Part shown: positions 17,644-26,422 of the stretch, one piece after another
Position numbering within the stretch: the first letter of the stretch is position 1
How the letters are laid out: each line of letters begins with the position of its first letter
From: an uncultured Paracoccaceae bacterium
Lineage (GTDB): Bacteria; Pseudomonadota; Alphaproteobacteria; Rhodobacterales; Rhodobacteraceae
Direction: 5' to 3'
Assembly (NCBI GenBank): GCA_937983405.1
Contig: CALJZN010000039.1
Location: 1-36,442 of the forward strand
DNA: 36,442 nt
Position numbers and translations under genes: made by a program
The notes under the pieces: generated by a model
The model's database searches: none
What the model was told of the DNA's origin: nothing
The model's input: only the letters and a program-made list of their open reading frames with translations

Positions 17644-18604
17644 ACTCGGGCGCCGCCCCGGACGGCGCCTCGGCCAGGGTCAGGCGGACGGCGCGCAGGC
17701 CGCGCGTCTGGCCCAGACGGCCCTCGGCCAGCCGCCGGCCCCCCGGCCCCTCCAGCGCCAGCCGATCCAGCGCCGCGGTGGGCAGGGCCAGCACCATGCC
17801 CGGCCGCAGCGCAAGGACCGAGGCGATCGGCATCGCCACCCGGTCGAGCACGGCCTCGAGCGTGGCGGGCGTGGCCATCACCGCCGCCTCCAGCGCCTTC
17901 GACCAGCGCGCCGAGGCCGCGGCGGCCGCCTCGGCCGCCTCCTGCCCGGGCTCGCGCAGCGCCGTCGGGTCGTTGCCGTCCGGCGCGGGCGCCAGCGGCC
18001 GGCGCGGCGTTGCGCCGGCGCGCGCCGTGGCCGGCAGCGCCAGCAGCAGAAGGCCGCGCTTCGCCGGCGGTGCGCCAAGCGCGACCTCGCAGCGGAACAC
18101 GCGATAGACGGTCTCCTCCAGCAGCAGCGACAGCGGCCGCGGATCGTCGAGGAACGAGGCATAGCGGTAGCCCGCGGCCCAGGCCGCATCCGCGCCCTCG
18201 CCCAGCCCGCGCTCGAGCTCCTGCAGCAGGCGGTCCACGAGGCCCGCCGTCATCGCCGCATCGGTCCGGGTGGGGCGGCGCGGCACGGGGTCGGCGGCGG
18301 TCACCCGGCCGATCGTCTGCACCTCGATCAGTCCAGCCAGCACCGGCGCGGTGACCATCACAAGGCCCAGCCCCTCGCCCGGCCCCTCGACCACCGCAAA
18401 CAGCGCCAGCGACTCGGGCATCTCGAGCAGCTCGTCCAGCGTCGCGCGCGACGCCTCGATCCGCTGCACCTCGAGCGGCAGCGCCAGAACGTCCCGCGCC
18501 GCCCGCGCCAGGGCCAGCGCCAGCGCGCGCTCGGCCTCGGGGCGCGGGCGCGGGCCCGTCCGCGCCGCCCCCGCCTTCCGTCGAAGCACCGATTGCCCGG
18601 TCAC
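17642..18604 (-). CDS. FliM/FliN (SpoA)-like protein
   Basis: This 320-residue protein resembles flagellar switch proteins. Its middle part (ALPLEVQRIEASRATLDELLEMPESLALFAVVE, about residues 41-73) and EVQTIGRV near 94 fit the FliM central domain. The last about 80 residues (ATPATLEAVLDRVAMPIASVLALRPG) fit a SpoA/FliN surface-presentation domain. An Ala-rich linker separates the two. The N-terminal CheY-binding motif of true FliM is not seen, and no flagellar genes are in the window, so this may not be a motor component. The start is a GTG at 18604 with AGGGGGCAG before it. It lies 75 bases downstream of the symporter-kinase gene on the same strand. Confidence 0.75.
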   Translation of the reverse strand: MTGQSVLRRKAGAARTGPRPRPEAERALALALARAARDVLALPLEVQRIEASRATLDELLEMPESLALFAVVEGPGEGLGLVMVTAPVLAGLIEVQTIGRVTAADPVPRRPTRTDAAMTAGLVDRLLQELERGLGEGADAAWAAGYRYASFLDDPRPLSLLLEETVYRVFRCEVALGAPPAKRGLLLLALPATARAGATPRRPLAPAPDGNDPTALREPGQEAAEAAAAASARWSKALEAAVMATPATLEAVLDRVAMPIASVLALRPGMVLALPTAALDRLALEGPGGRRLAEGRLGQTRGLRAVRLTLAEAPSGAAPE

Positions 18605-18679
18605 CCTGCCCCCTCCGCTCCGCCGCTGCCGCCCCGATGTCTTGCGCGAGGCGCGTTAGCGAAGGGTTGACGGCGGCGT

Positions 18680-21358
18680 TCAGGCCGCCTGCGCCAGCCG
18701 CAGCGGAAAGCTGAGCCGGAACGCCGCGCCCCCCTGCCCGGGCAGATAGACGATCGACCCGCCGAGCTTGCCCATGATCTCGCGGCAGATCGCAAGCCCG
18801 AGGCCCGCGCCGCCGGCGCGCGTGGTGTCGGTCAGGCGGGCGAACTTCTCGAAGATCAGCGCCTGGCTCTGCTTGGGGATGCCCGAGCCGTTGTCGATCA
18901 CGTCCAGTTCGGCGCGCTCGCCCGCGACGCGCACCTCGATGCGGATGCGCGGCTCGGCCGCGTCGCAATACTTGCGCGCGTTCGACAGAAGGTTGATCAG
19001 CACCTGCGTCAGCCGCCCGGCGTCGGTCGTGACGGCGACCGCCTCGCGGGACTGGTCGCGCTCGATCACGAAGACCCGCTCGGGCGCGGTCGAGGCCGAG
19101 GCCAGGATCGCCCGGTCGATCAGGTCGCGCAGGACGACCGTGCTTTCCTGCAGCTGCACCTGACCGTGCTCCAGCACGCTGAGGTCCAGCAGGTCGTCGA
19201 GAAGCCGCGTGAGGCGGATCGCCTCTTCGTGGATGATGCCGGCGTAGCGCGTGCGCACGTCGTCGGGCAAGCCGTCGGGGTCCATCAGGATCTCCGAGAA
19301 GGCGCGGATCGAGGTCATGGGCGTGCGCAGCTCGTGGCTGATCTGGCTGAGGAAGGCGTCCTTCTGCACCGACAGCTGCGTGAGCTTCTCGTTGGCCTCG
19401 CGCAGCGCCCGGGCGGTGCGGCTGAGCTCCTCGGACTTCTGCTCGAGCTGGCTTGAATACTCCATGATCTGCGCGGTCTCGTTGGCCACCGCCATCAGGT
19501 CCTCGACCGACACGCTGGCGCCGCCGGCGATCTGGGCGATCATCGCATGGGCGGTGGCGGCGCCAACCGATCCCGCCAGCCGCCGCTCGAGCCGCTCGAG
19601 GAAGGCGGGCGTGGTGTCGGGCAGCCATCCCGTCTTGCCCTGCGCCTCGGCCTCGGCGCGAAAGAAGGCCTGCGCCGGGGCGGGCCCGAGGATGCGCTGC
19701 GCCATCGCCAGCAGGTCCTCGGCCTCGGCCCCGCCCTTCGACCAGCCCGAGGCGGCGGGCGCGATCTCGAACACATCGACGAAGCGCTGCGCCTGGACGC
19801 GCTCGAGCGGGCTGGGGAACGAGACGATCGAGGCCGCGCAATAGAGCGCGGTGTTGAGCGCGAGGCTCCAGAACAGCGCATGCAGCAGCGGGTCCATGCC
19901 CTCGGCCCCGAACAGCGCCCGCGGGCGCAGCCAGCCGATGCCCCAGGGCCCCTCGGCCAGAACCGCGGCGGGCAGGATCACGTCGGGGCCGAAGCTGGGC
20001 AGGAACAGCGCGTAGAGCCACACCGCGAAGCCCGCCGCAAGGCCCGCCGCGGCGCCCGTCCGCGTGCCGCCGCGCCAGTAAAGCCCGCCGATCAGCGCCG
20101 GCAGCATCTGCGCCACGCCGACGAAGGCGATCAGCCCCATGGCCGCCAGCGCCTCGCCCCCGCCGCTGACCCGGAAATAGCCGTAACCCAGCGCCAGCAC
20201 GCCCAGGATCGAGGCGCGGCGCGCCCGCAGCACCAGCTGTCGCACGTCGCCCCTGCGGTCGCGCACCACCGACAGCCAGAGCGGCATCACCACATGGTTC
20301 GACACCATGGTGGACAGCGCGATAGCCGCCACGATCACCATCGAGGTGGCCGAGGAGAAGCCGCCGAGGAAGGCCAGCATCGCCAGGTCGCCGCGGTCGA
20401 GCGACAGCGGCAGCGTCAGCACCAGAAGGTCGGGGTTGACGGCCGGCAGCGCCTCGCGCCCCACCACCGCGATCGGCACGACGAACAGGCTCATCAGGAA
20501 CAGATACAGCGGAAAGGCCCAGGCGGCAGTGGCAAGGTGGCGCTCGTCGCTGTTCTCGACGACGAGGACCTGGAACATCCGCGGCAGGCAGAAGATCGCC
20601 GTCGCCGCGACGAAGGTCAGGCCCACCCAGCGGCCCGGCCGCAGCTCCCACGCCGCGACGTCCGAGGCGCGGATGCGCGCCACCACGTCGGCCGCACCGT
20701 CGGCCACCACCCAGACCACGAAGATGCCCACCGCGAGGAGCGCCACGAGCTTGACCACCGCCTCCACCGCGATGGCGGTGACGACGCCGTGGTGCTGCTC
20801 GTTGGCGTCGAGGTTGCGGGTGCCGAACAGGATGGTGAACAGCGCCAGCCCCACCGCCACCCAGAACCCGGTGGCATAGCGGTCGGGCAGCGCCCAGCCC
20901 TCGGAGCTGTCGGCCGCGAACACGGCGAAGGACAGCGACATCGACTGCAGCTGCAGCGCGATGTAGGGGGTGGCGGCAACCACGCAGAGCACCGTCACCA
21001 GCGCCCCGATCGCCGGCGACTTGCCGTAGCGCGAGCTGATCATGTCGGCGATCGAGGTCGCGCGCTGCGACTTGGCCACCCGCACCAGCTTGCGCAGGAA
21101 CAGCCACCAGCCGACGAACACCAGCGTCGGGCCGAGGTAGATCGTCACGAACTCGAGCCCCGAGCGCGCGGCATAGCCGACCGCGCCGTAGAAGGTCCAG
21201 GCGGTGCAGTAGATCGACAGCGACAGGGTGTAGATGACCGGCGAGCGCAGCCAGCCCGGCGCGCGCTCGCGCGCGCGCTTCTCGACCAGGAAGGCCACAA
21301 GGAACAGGAACACGACATAGGCGATGCAGACCAGAACAAGGATGTCGAAGGGCACCAT
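18680..21358 (-). CDS. Sodium:solute symporter-histidine kinase hybrid (CbrA/CrbS type)
   Basis: This is an 892-residue inner-membrane sensor. The first about 500 residues are a sodium/solute symporter (SSS) domain with about 12-13 helices (YTLSLSIYCTAWTFYGAVG near residue 43, FGTRNLDANEQHHG in the middle). A cytoplasmic linker and coiled coil follow (about 630-665). The kinase has its phosphoacceptor His675 in SQISHELRTPMTSIRAF, an N box near 789-797 (NLLSNARKY), the G1 motif DNGSGIP and the G2 motif GAGLGLAI. CbrA and CrbS relatives respond to amino acids or acetate, and the ligand here is unknown. Its start overlaps the stop of the small membrane gene by one base. Confidence 0.94.
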   Translation of the reverse strand: MVPFDILVLVCIAYVVFLFLVAFLVEKRARERAPGWLRSPVIYTLSLSIYCTAWTFYGAVGYAARSGLEFVTIYLGPTLVFVGWWLFLRKLVRVAKSQRATSIADMISSRYGKSPAIGALVTVLCVVAATPYIALQLQSMSLSFAVFAADSSEGWALPDRYATGFWVAVGLALFTILFGTRNLDANEQHHGVVTAIAVEAVVKLVALLAVGIFVVWVVADGAADVVARIRASDVAAWELRPGRWVGLTFVAATAIFCLPRMFQVLVVENSDERHLATAAWAFPLYLFLMSLFVVPIAVVGREALPAVNPDLLVLTLPLSLDRGDLAMLAFLGGFSSATSMVIVAAIALSTMVSNHVVMPLWLSVVRDRRGDVRQLVLRARRASILGVLALGYGYFRVSGGGEALAAMGLIAFVGVAQMLPALIGGLYWRGGTRTGAAAGLAAGFAVWLYALFLPSFGPDVILPAAVLAEGPWGIGWLRPRALFGAEGMDPLLHALFWSLALNTALYCAASIVSFPSPLERVQAQRFVDVFEIAPAASGWSKGGAEAEDLLAMAQRILGPAPAQAFFRAEAEAQGKTGWLPDTTPAFLERLERRLAGSVGAATAHAMIAQIAGGASVSVEDLMAVANETAQIMEYSSQLEQKSEELSRTARALREANEKLTQLSVQKDAFLSQISHELRTPMTSIRAFSEILMDPDGLPDDVRTRYAGIIHEEAIRLTRLLDDLLDLSVLEHGQVQLQESTVVLRDLIDRAILASASTAPERVFVIERDQSREAVAVTTDAGRLTQVLINLLSNARKYCDAAEPRIRIEVRVAGERAELDVIDNGSGIPKQSQALIFEKFARLTDTTRAGGAGLGLAICREIMGKLGGSIVYLPGQGGAAFRLSFPLRLAQAA

Positions 21359-21630
21359 CAGTCCCCGGCCCGGTCGGCGGCCGCGCCCGGCTCGTCGCCG
21401 CCCAGCGTCCGGCTCAGCACCGCCGCCGCGACGATCAGGCCGAGCCAGACGACGAACAGATAGATCCCCGTCGTCGCCATGTCGCGCCCCCGATCCTCGG
21501 CCGGGGCCCAGAGCACGGGCAGCCCGATCAGGAACAGGCCGAGGACCGGCAAGAGCCGCGCGGCATCGGCCAGCCGCCGCCGCCGGTAGCTGCGCCGCTC
21601 GAGAAACACCGCCCGCCGCGTCGCCGGCAT
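21358..21630 (-). CDS. Small two-helix membrane protein upstream of the symporter-kinase
   Basis: This 90-residue protein has two hydrophobic segments, about residues 25-42 (LLPVLGLFLIGLPVLW) and about 52-71 (TTGIYLFVVWLGLIVAAAV). They are separated by a short polar loop, and an Arg-rich N-terminus (SYRRRRL) probably lies in the cytoplasm. I do not recognise a named family. Its stop overlaps the kinase start (TGATG) and the response regulator gene ends 21 bases upstream, so it is tightly co-transcribed and may be an accessory subunit of the symporter domain. That role is an inference. Confidence 0.75.
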   Translation of the reverse strand: MPATRRAVFLERRSYRRRRLADAARLLPVLGLFLIGLPVLWAPAEDRGRDMATTGIYLFVVWLGLIVAAAVLSRTLGGDEPGAAADRAGD

Positions 21631-21651
21631 CGCCCGCCCCCCGTCCGGCCC

Positions 21652-22020
21652 CTAGCCGCCCGCCAGCGCCCGCACCGAGGCCAGCACGTCGGTGTTGGCG
21701 AAGGGCTTGGACAGGAACCGGTCGGCGCCGCAGCGCTCGGCCAGGTCACGGTCGCGCGGCTGGCCCTTGGCGGTCAGCATCAGGACCGGCACGCCTTGCG
21801 TCGCCGCGTCGGCCCTGAGCGCCTGGAGGATCTCGAGGCCCGACCGCCCCGGCAGCATCATGTCGAGGATCACCACATCCGGCGCGGCCCGGCGGATCAC
21901 CTCGACCGCATCGCCGCCGTGGCCGTGGGTCGAGACCCGCCAGCCGTCGCGCGCAAGGATGTAGCTGATCGCCGCAACGATGTTGGGCTCGTCCTCGATG
22001 ACAAGCACATGCCTGCCCAT
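21652..22020 (-). CDS. Single-domain (CheY-like) response regulator
   Basis: This 122-residue receiver domain has no output domain. It has the acidic pocket VIEDEPN, the phosphorylation site Asp53 in VVILDMMLPG, the conserved Thr in MLTAKG and Lys105 in FLSKPFA. An in-frame ATG six codons upstream (22038) is possible, but GGAGCCAGGGCG sits well before the ATG at 22020. It lies just before the membrane protein and symporter-kinase genes and is its natural partner. CrbR-type partners of similar kinases carry a DNA-binding domain, so this receiver must signal by protein contact. Candidates are the nearby FliM-like protein or an unlinked target. Confidence 0.92.
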   Translation of the reverse strand: MGRHVLVIEDEPNIVAAISYILARDGWRVSTHGHGGDAVEVIRRAAPDVVILDMMLPGRSGLEILQALRADAATQGVPVLMLTAKGQPRDRDLAERCGADRFLSKPFANTDVLASVRALAGG

Positions 22021-22065
22021 CGCCCTGGCTCCTCCCATGTCCGCGGCTTTGCGCCTTGTCGTGCC

Positions 22066-22083
22066 GGGCCGGTGCGCCGGCCC
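22066..22083. other. Hairpin in the 5' leader of the response regulator operon
   Basis: GGGCCGG pairs with CCGGCCC around a TGCG loop. It would start almost exactly where transcription from the 22094-22122 promoter is expected, so it could stabilise the 5' end of the mRNA. It is GC only, and a regulatory role is not shown. Confidence 0.35.
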
Positions 22084-22093
22084 ATTGACCCCG

Positions 22094-22122
22094 ACTATCG
22101 CGGCAATTCCGGCGGCTGTCAA
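22094..22122 (-). promoter_or_regulatory. Sigma70-like promoter of the response regulator/kinase operon
   Basis: On the minus strand there is TTGACA (22117-22122), a 17-base spacer, then GATAGT (22094-22099). This is a perfect -35 element and a fair -10 element. It reads toward the response regulator, whose ATG is about 75 bases downstream. It lies just after the ScfR-like gene's stop, so the kinase operon can be transcribed independently of that gene. Confidence 0.65.
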
Positions 22123-22130
22123 AACCCGCG

Positions 22131-23465
22131 TCAGCCGGGCTCGATCAGCACCGAGGGCTCGCGCCGCGCCGGACAGGCGGCGCGCGGGCAGATGCGGCAG
22201 GTGGGGCCTGCCGGCTGCGCGGCCTCGGCAGCGCCCGGGGCGCCCGCCGACCCGGCCGGCAGGATCAGCATCGACGCCTCGAGCACCTGGGGCATATCGA
22301 AGCCCGCGGGCTGGACCGGCTCGCAGACGGCGTAGGCAAGGAAGCGCAGCGGCAGCCGCCCGGCCATCTCGACCATTCCGCGGATCGGCGTCATCGGCCG
22401 CGCCAGCGCCTGATAGAGCGGCCAGAGCGGGCAGCCCGCGCCGAAGCGCGGCAGGGCAAAGCCCTCGGCCGGCTTGCGGAAGGTCAGCGCGCCGGCGCCG
22501 TCGCAGACGACAAGCCCCACCGGGCCCGCCCGCCGTTCGCCCGGCCGGCCGCTGCCCGGCAGGCTGGCCAGCCGCCGGAAGACCGCCGGCAACCCCGCCC
22601 CGAAGCGCTGCGCCAGCCGGCCGGGGTCGGGCCCGAGCTCCTCCACCGCCGCGCGGAACGCCGCCAGCGGCAGGGCGCGGGCGTCGCGCGCATAGCGCTG
22701 CAGGAAGCGCACCGCCATCGCCCGCGAGGCCGCCGTCGCCAGCTCGGCCGCGCCAGCGACCAGCGCCTCGGGGGCGGGCGCGGGCGAGCGTTCCAGCGCC
22801 GCGATGTGATGGCCCTGTGCCGCAAGCCAGGCCTCGAACTCCTCCTGCGGGGTGGCCAGGCGCCCGTCCTCGGCCGCGGCGGCATCGAGATAGCGCACGA
22901 TCGCCTGCGCCTCCTCGCCCAGCCGCTCGCTGTCGGCATGCAGGTTGCGGTGGAAACGTGCGCGCCAGGCCGGGTCGATGTCTTCGCTCTCGGCAAGGAT
23001 CGCGGCCGTAGAGCGCACCGCGGCGGCGGCCGACAGAAGCTCGTGCAGCGTGGCCGAGAGATGGGGGTCGTGGGCGATGCGGTCGCTCAGCCGCTCGACC
23101 GTGCGCTCGAGCGCGGCCACACGCCCCTGCAGCGCCGCCAGCAGCGCGGCCCAGCCGGGAAAGCGGCCGACGAACTCCTCGATCCGGTCGATCTCGGGCG
23201 CGGGCGCGCCCTGCGCGCCGGCCGCGGCATCGCGCAGGCCGCCGAACAGCGCCGCCTCGGCGCCTTCGGCAAGCGCCTCGACCTCGACGCCCAGCACCGC
23301 GGCGAAGCGCGCCAGCAGCGCCTCGCCAACCCGGCGCCGGTTGTGCTCGATGAGGTTGAGATAGGACGGCGAGACCCCCGCGGCGCGGGCCAGATCGGCC
23401 TGGCGCATGCCCCGCAGCATCCGCCGCTCGCGGATGCGGGTTCCCGTCAGCGCGCTGCGCGCCAT
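22131..23465 (-). CDS. XRE-family regulator of the ScfR (short-chain acyl-CoA sensing) type
   Basis: This 444-residue protein has an N-terminal helix-turn-helix of the Xre/Cro type (MRQADLARAAGVSPSYLNLIEHNRRR, about residues 20-45). A long helical middle follows, then the C-terminal DUF2083-type domain with the Cys motif CRICPRAACPARREPS near the end. This architecture is that of ScfR proteins such as RamB, MccR and PccR. PccR controls propionyl-CoA assimilation in Rhodobacter sphaeroides and, as known for the family, responds to short-chain acyl-CoA. The target here is unknown because no acyl-CoA enzyme gene is adjacent. It lies upstream of, and parallel to, the response regulator operon. 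Confidence 0.9.
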   Translation of the reverse strand: MARSALTGTRIRERRMLRGMRQADLARAAGVSPSYLNLIEHNRRRVGEALLARFAAVLGVEVEALAEGAEAALFGGLRDAAAGAQGAPAPEIDRIEEFVGRFPGWAALLAALQGRVAALERTVERLSDRIAHDPHLSATLHELLSAAAAVRSTAAILAESEDIDPAWRARFHRNLHADSERLGEEAQAIVRYLDAAAAEDGRLATPQEEFEAWLAAQGHHIAALERSPAPAPEALVAGAAELATAASRAMAVRFLQRYARDARALPLAAFRAAVEELGPDPGRLAQRFGAGLPAVFRRLASLPGSGRPGERRAGPVGLVVCDGAGALTFRKPAEGFALPRFGAGCPLWPLYQALARPMTPIRGMVEMAGRLPLRFLAYAVCEPVQPAGFDMPQVLEASMLILPAGSAGAPGAAEAAQPAGPTCRICPRAACPARREPSVLIEPG

Positions 23466-23641
23466 CCGCCCGTCCCCCTGCCGGCCCGCCGGCGCCGCGC
23501 GAACGGGCCTGCCGGCCCCCGCGTCGGGCGCTGCCGCGCCACGCCGGCCCGTTTACATGAGTATCCTGCCCGGGAACAGGGTGGCCGACGGCACTGCGGC
23601 CGGCGCCCCGGGGCGCCGGCCGGGCTTGCGCGAGGGGCGGA

Positions 23642-24646
23642 TCAGTTCGCCAGCGCCTTGTCGGTGATGGCATGGGTCCAGGCCATCCCCTCGGGCGGCC
23701 GGGTGATCGCCGGGTTCTCGGGCGACACCGCCGCCAGCAGCGCGGCCACCGTCGCCTCGTAGTCCGCCGGGTCGAGCACGCCCGAGGAGCCGGCCGTGAG
23801 CTTGGCCACCTCGCCCATCATGTAGATCTGGTGCTCGAGCGTCTGCAGGCCGGTCTGGTCGGCCTCGACGACGATCGCCGCGGCCGCCTCGGGGTTCGCC
23901 TCGGCCCATTTCCAGCCCCGCATCGAGGCGCGGACGAAGCGCACCATCCTGTCCTCGAACGCCGGGTCGGCGAGCCGCCCTTCCAGCACATAGAGGCCGT
24001 CCTCGAGCACCTTCACGCCCTGGTCGGCGTAGCGGAAGAACACCAGCTCCTCGGGCTTGAGGCCGGCATCGAGCACCTGGCCGTATTCGTTGTAGGTCAT
24101 CACCGAGATGCAGGCCGCCTGCCCGCGCAGCAGCGCCTCGACGTCGAAGGCCTGCTTGAGCACCGTCACCCCGCCGGCGCTGCCGTCGGTGGCAAGGCCG
24201 AGCTTGGCCATCCAGGCGTAGAAGGGATATTCGTTGCCGAAGAACCACACCCCGAGGGTCTTGCCCGGGAAGTCCTCGACCCCGTTCACGCCCATGTCCC
24301 GGCGGCAGAGGAAGGACAGGCCCTGATTCTTGAACGGCTGGGCGATGTTGACAAGCGGCACCCCGCGTTCGCGCGCGGCCAGCGCCGCGGGCATCCAGGT
24401 GGTGATGACATCGGCACCGCCGCCGGCGATCACCTGCTCGGGCGCGATGTCGGGCCCGCCGGGCAGGATCGTCACGTCGAGGTTCTCCTCGGCGTAGAAG
24501 CCCTTCGCTTCGGCCACATAGTAGCCGGCGAACTGGGCCTGCGTCACCCATTTCAGCTGCAAGGTCACCGGGTCGGCCGCCGCGGCCGTCTGGGCCGCCC
24601 CGGCCGCCAGCGCCGCCGAAAGGGCGCCTGCGAGCAATTGTTTCAT
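23642..24646 (-). CDS. ABC transporter binding protein, NMT1/THI5-like
   Basis: This 334-residue periplasmic protein has a signal peptide at about residues 1-24 (MKQLLAGALSAALAAGAAQTA). The NMT1/ThiY/SsuA core follows: LQLKWVTQAQFAGYYVAEAKGF, GGPDIAPEQVIAGGGADV, and WFFGNEYPFYAW. It is the last gene of the pyrimidine island on the minus strand, 19 bases after the permease gene. Its likely ligand is a pyrimidine, dihydropyrimidine, hydantoin or related ureide, inferred only from the neighbours. NMT1-type proteins also bind thiamine precursors or sulfonates, but no such genes are near. Confidence 0.9.
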   Translation of the reverse strand: MKQLLAGALSAALAAGAAQTAAAADPVTLQLKWVTQAQFAGYYVAEAKGFYAEENLDVTILPGGPDIAPEQVIAGGGADVITTWMPAALAARERGVPLVNIAQPFKNQGLSFLCRRDMGVNGVEDFPGKTLGVWFFGNEYPFYAWMAKLGLATDGSAGGVTVLKQAFDVEALLRGQAACISVMTYNEYGQVLDAGLKPEELVFFRYADQGVKVLEDGLYVLEGRLADPAFEDRMVRFVRASMRGWKWAEANPEAAAAIVVEADQTGLQTLEHQIYMMGEVAKLTAGSSGVLDPADYEATVAALLAAVSPENPAITRPPEGMAWTHAITDKALAN

Positions 24647-24665
24647 GTCCGTTACCTCCTTGTTG

Positions 24666-25538
24666 TCATTCCCGCCCCCGCTGGGACGGATGCCAGAACG
24701 TCACGCGCCGTTCGACCAGCGCCACGAGCCCGAAGAACAGCGTGCCCGCCAGCGCGGCCACCGCAATCTGCGCCCAGACCATGGGCAAGGCAAGCGCGCC
24801 CACGGCGGTGGAGATGCGGAATCCCATGCCGCGGGTGGGCGAGCCGAAGAACTCGGCCACGATTGCCCCGATCAGCGCCAGCGTCGTCGCAATCTTCAGC
24901 CCGTTGAAGACGAAGGGCATCGCCGCCGGCAGCCGCAGCCGCAGCAGCGTCTGGCCATAGCTTGCGCCCCAGGTGCGCATCAGGTCGCGCTGCATCCGCT
25001 CGGCCGCGGCGAGCCCCGCCACGGTGTTGACGAGGACGGGGAAGAACACCATCGCGCACACCACCGCGGCCTTGCTCTCCCAGCCGAAGCCGAACCACAT
25101 CACCATGATCGGCGCGATGCCCACGATGGGCAGCGCGGCGACGAAGTTGCCCAGCGGCAAGAGGCCGCGGGAAAGGAACGGCGAGCGGTCGAGCAGGATG
25201 CCCGCCGCGACCGCGGCCGAGCAGCCGATGGCATAGCCCGACAGCCCGCCCATCACGATGGTCTGGACGAAGTCGCCCCAGAGCAGCGCCGTGTTGGCCC
25301 GGATCGTCGCCGCGATGACCGAGGGCGCGGGCAGGATGACCTCGGGCACCTGCCAGCCGCGCACGACGCCCTCCCACAGCACGAGCACCGCCAGCCCGAA
25401 CAGCGCCGACACCGCGATGCGGCCCGCCCGGTAGCGCCCCGCCCCGCCGCGCACGAGCCCCGCGTTCAGCGCCCAGAGCCCCAGCCAGGCGGCGATGCCG
25501 CCCCAGGCCCAGGCGGGATCGGGCGGCGCCGGGATCAC
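24666..25538 (-). CDS. ABC transporter permease (second permease of the ureide/pyrimidine importer)
   Basis: This 290-residue permease has about six to seven hydrophobic segments and the EAA loop region MRTWGASYGQTLLRLRLPAAMPFVF, which contacts the ATPase. The start is a GTG at 25538. Its codon overlaps the stop of the upstream permease (GTGA, four-base overlap), a typical translational coupling signal. A longer upstream reading is unlikely because it would run through the other permease's frame. It forms a heterodimer with the permease at 25535-26419. Confidence 0.88.
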   Translation of the reverse strand: MIPAPPDPAWAWGGIAAWLGLWALNAGLVRGGAGRYRAGRIAVSALFGLAVLVLWEGVVRGWQVPEVILPAPSVIAATIRANTALLWGDFVQTIVMGGLSGYAIGCSAAVAAGILLDRSPFLSRGLLPLGNFVAALPIVGIAPIMVMWFGFGWESKAAVVCAMVFFPVLVNTVAGLAAAERMQRDLMRTWGASYGQTLLRLRLPAAMPFVFNGLKIATTLALIGAIVAEFFGSPTRGMGFRISTAVGALALPMVWAQIAVAALAGTLFFGLVALVERRVTFWHPSQRGRE

Positions 25539-26419
25539 GCGCGCACCCCCATGCGGCGGCCCGCCAGCCGCTCGACCGCGCCCACGAGCAGGATGAGCGC
25601 CCCCGCCACCCCCGCCGCCGCGAACAGCGCCGCCCACATCAAGAGCGGCTGGCCGAACTGGCTGGCCACCAGCATCCGCGCGCCAAGCCCGTCCACCGCC
25701 CCGGTCGGCAGCTCGCCCACGATGGCGCCCACCAGCGCCGCGGCGACCGCGACCTTGAGCGAGGCAAAGAAATAGGGCGCCGAGGCCGGCAGCCGCAGCT
25801 TCCAGAAGCTTTGCCAGCCGGTCGCGCTGTAGGTGGCCATCAGGTCGGTCTGGATCGCATCGGGCGACCGCAGGCCCTTGACCATGCCTACCAGCACCGG
25901 GAAGAAGGCGAGGTAGGCGGCGATGACGGTCTTGGAGACCAGCCGGTTCTCCACCCCCAGCATGTCGCCGATCCCGATCCGGTTCGAGACCACGACGATC
26001 ATCGGCGCCAGCGCCACGATGGGGATGGTCTGGCTGATCACCGCCCAGGGCATCACGGTCAGGTCGAGCAGGCGGGAATAGACGATGCCGACCGCCAGCC
26101 CCACGCCCACCAGCGTGCCCAACAGGAAGCCCCAGGCGGTGGCCTCGACGGTGACGAGGGCGTGGTAGACGAGGCTGCGCTTCGAGGTCACGGGCTGGCC
26201 CGCCACCCCCTCCCACAGCGCCTGGGCCACCTGATGCGGCGGCGGCAGCAGCGGGCGGCGCTGGCCCATCGTGTCCACCACGATCTCCCACCAGCCCGGG
26301 CTGCGCCCGGCCCGCGCCGCCTGGTCGAGCGTCCATTGCGCGTTCATCACGACCGCGGCGCCATACCACAGGATCACCAGCGCCAGCAGCACGACAAGCA
26401 GCGGCAGCGCCCGGGCCAT
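25535..26419 (-). CDS. ABC transporter permease (first permease of the ureide/pyrimidine importer)
   Basis: This 294-residue permease of the NitT/TauT type begins with a hydrophobic segment (LPLLVVLLALVILWYGAAVVM). A longer N-terminal periplasmic loop follows (about residues 26-77), then the permease core with VISQTIPIVALAPMI and the EAA-like loop YSATGWQSFWKLRLPASAPYFF. It lies three bases after the ATPase stop and overlaps the next permease by four bases. Two unequal permeases with one ATPase is common in hydantoin or pyrimidine importers of this type, which is an inference from gene order. Confidence 0.9.
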   Translation of the reverse strand: MARALPLLVVLLALVILWYGAAVVMNAQWTLDQAARAGRSPGWWEIVVDTMGQRRPLLPPPHQVAQALWEGVAGQPVTSKRSLVYHALVTVEATAWGFLLGTLVGVGLAVGIVYSRLLDLTVMPWAVISQTIPIVALAPMIVVVSNRIGIGDMLGVENRLVSKTVIAAYLAFFPVLVGMVKGLRSPDAIQTDLMATYSATGWQSFWKLRLPASAPYFFASLKVAVAAALVGAIVGELPTGAVDGLGARMLVASQFGQPLLMWAALFAAAGVAGALILLVGAVERLAGRRMGVRA

Positions 26420-26422
26420 CGC

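Noticed and set aside
17100-21107. A 1,335-codon minus-strand frame overlapping the kinase and the FliM-like gene.
   Set aside because: It is another frame of the same strand as two recognised genes and has no start with a ribosome site.
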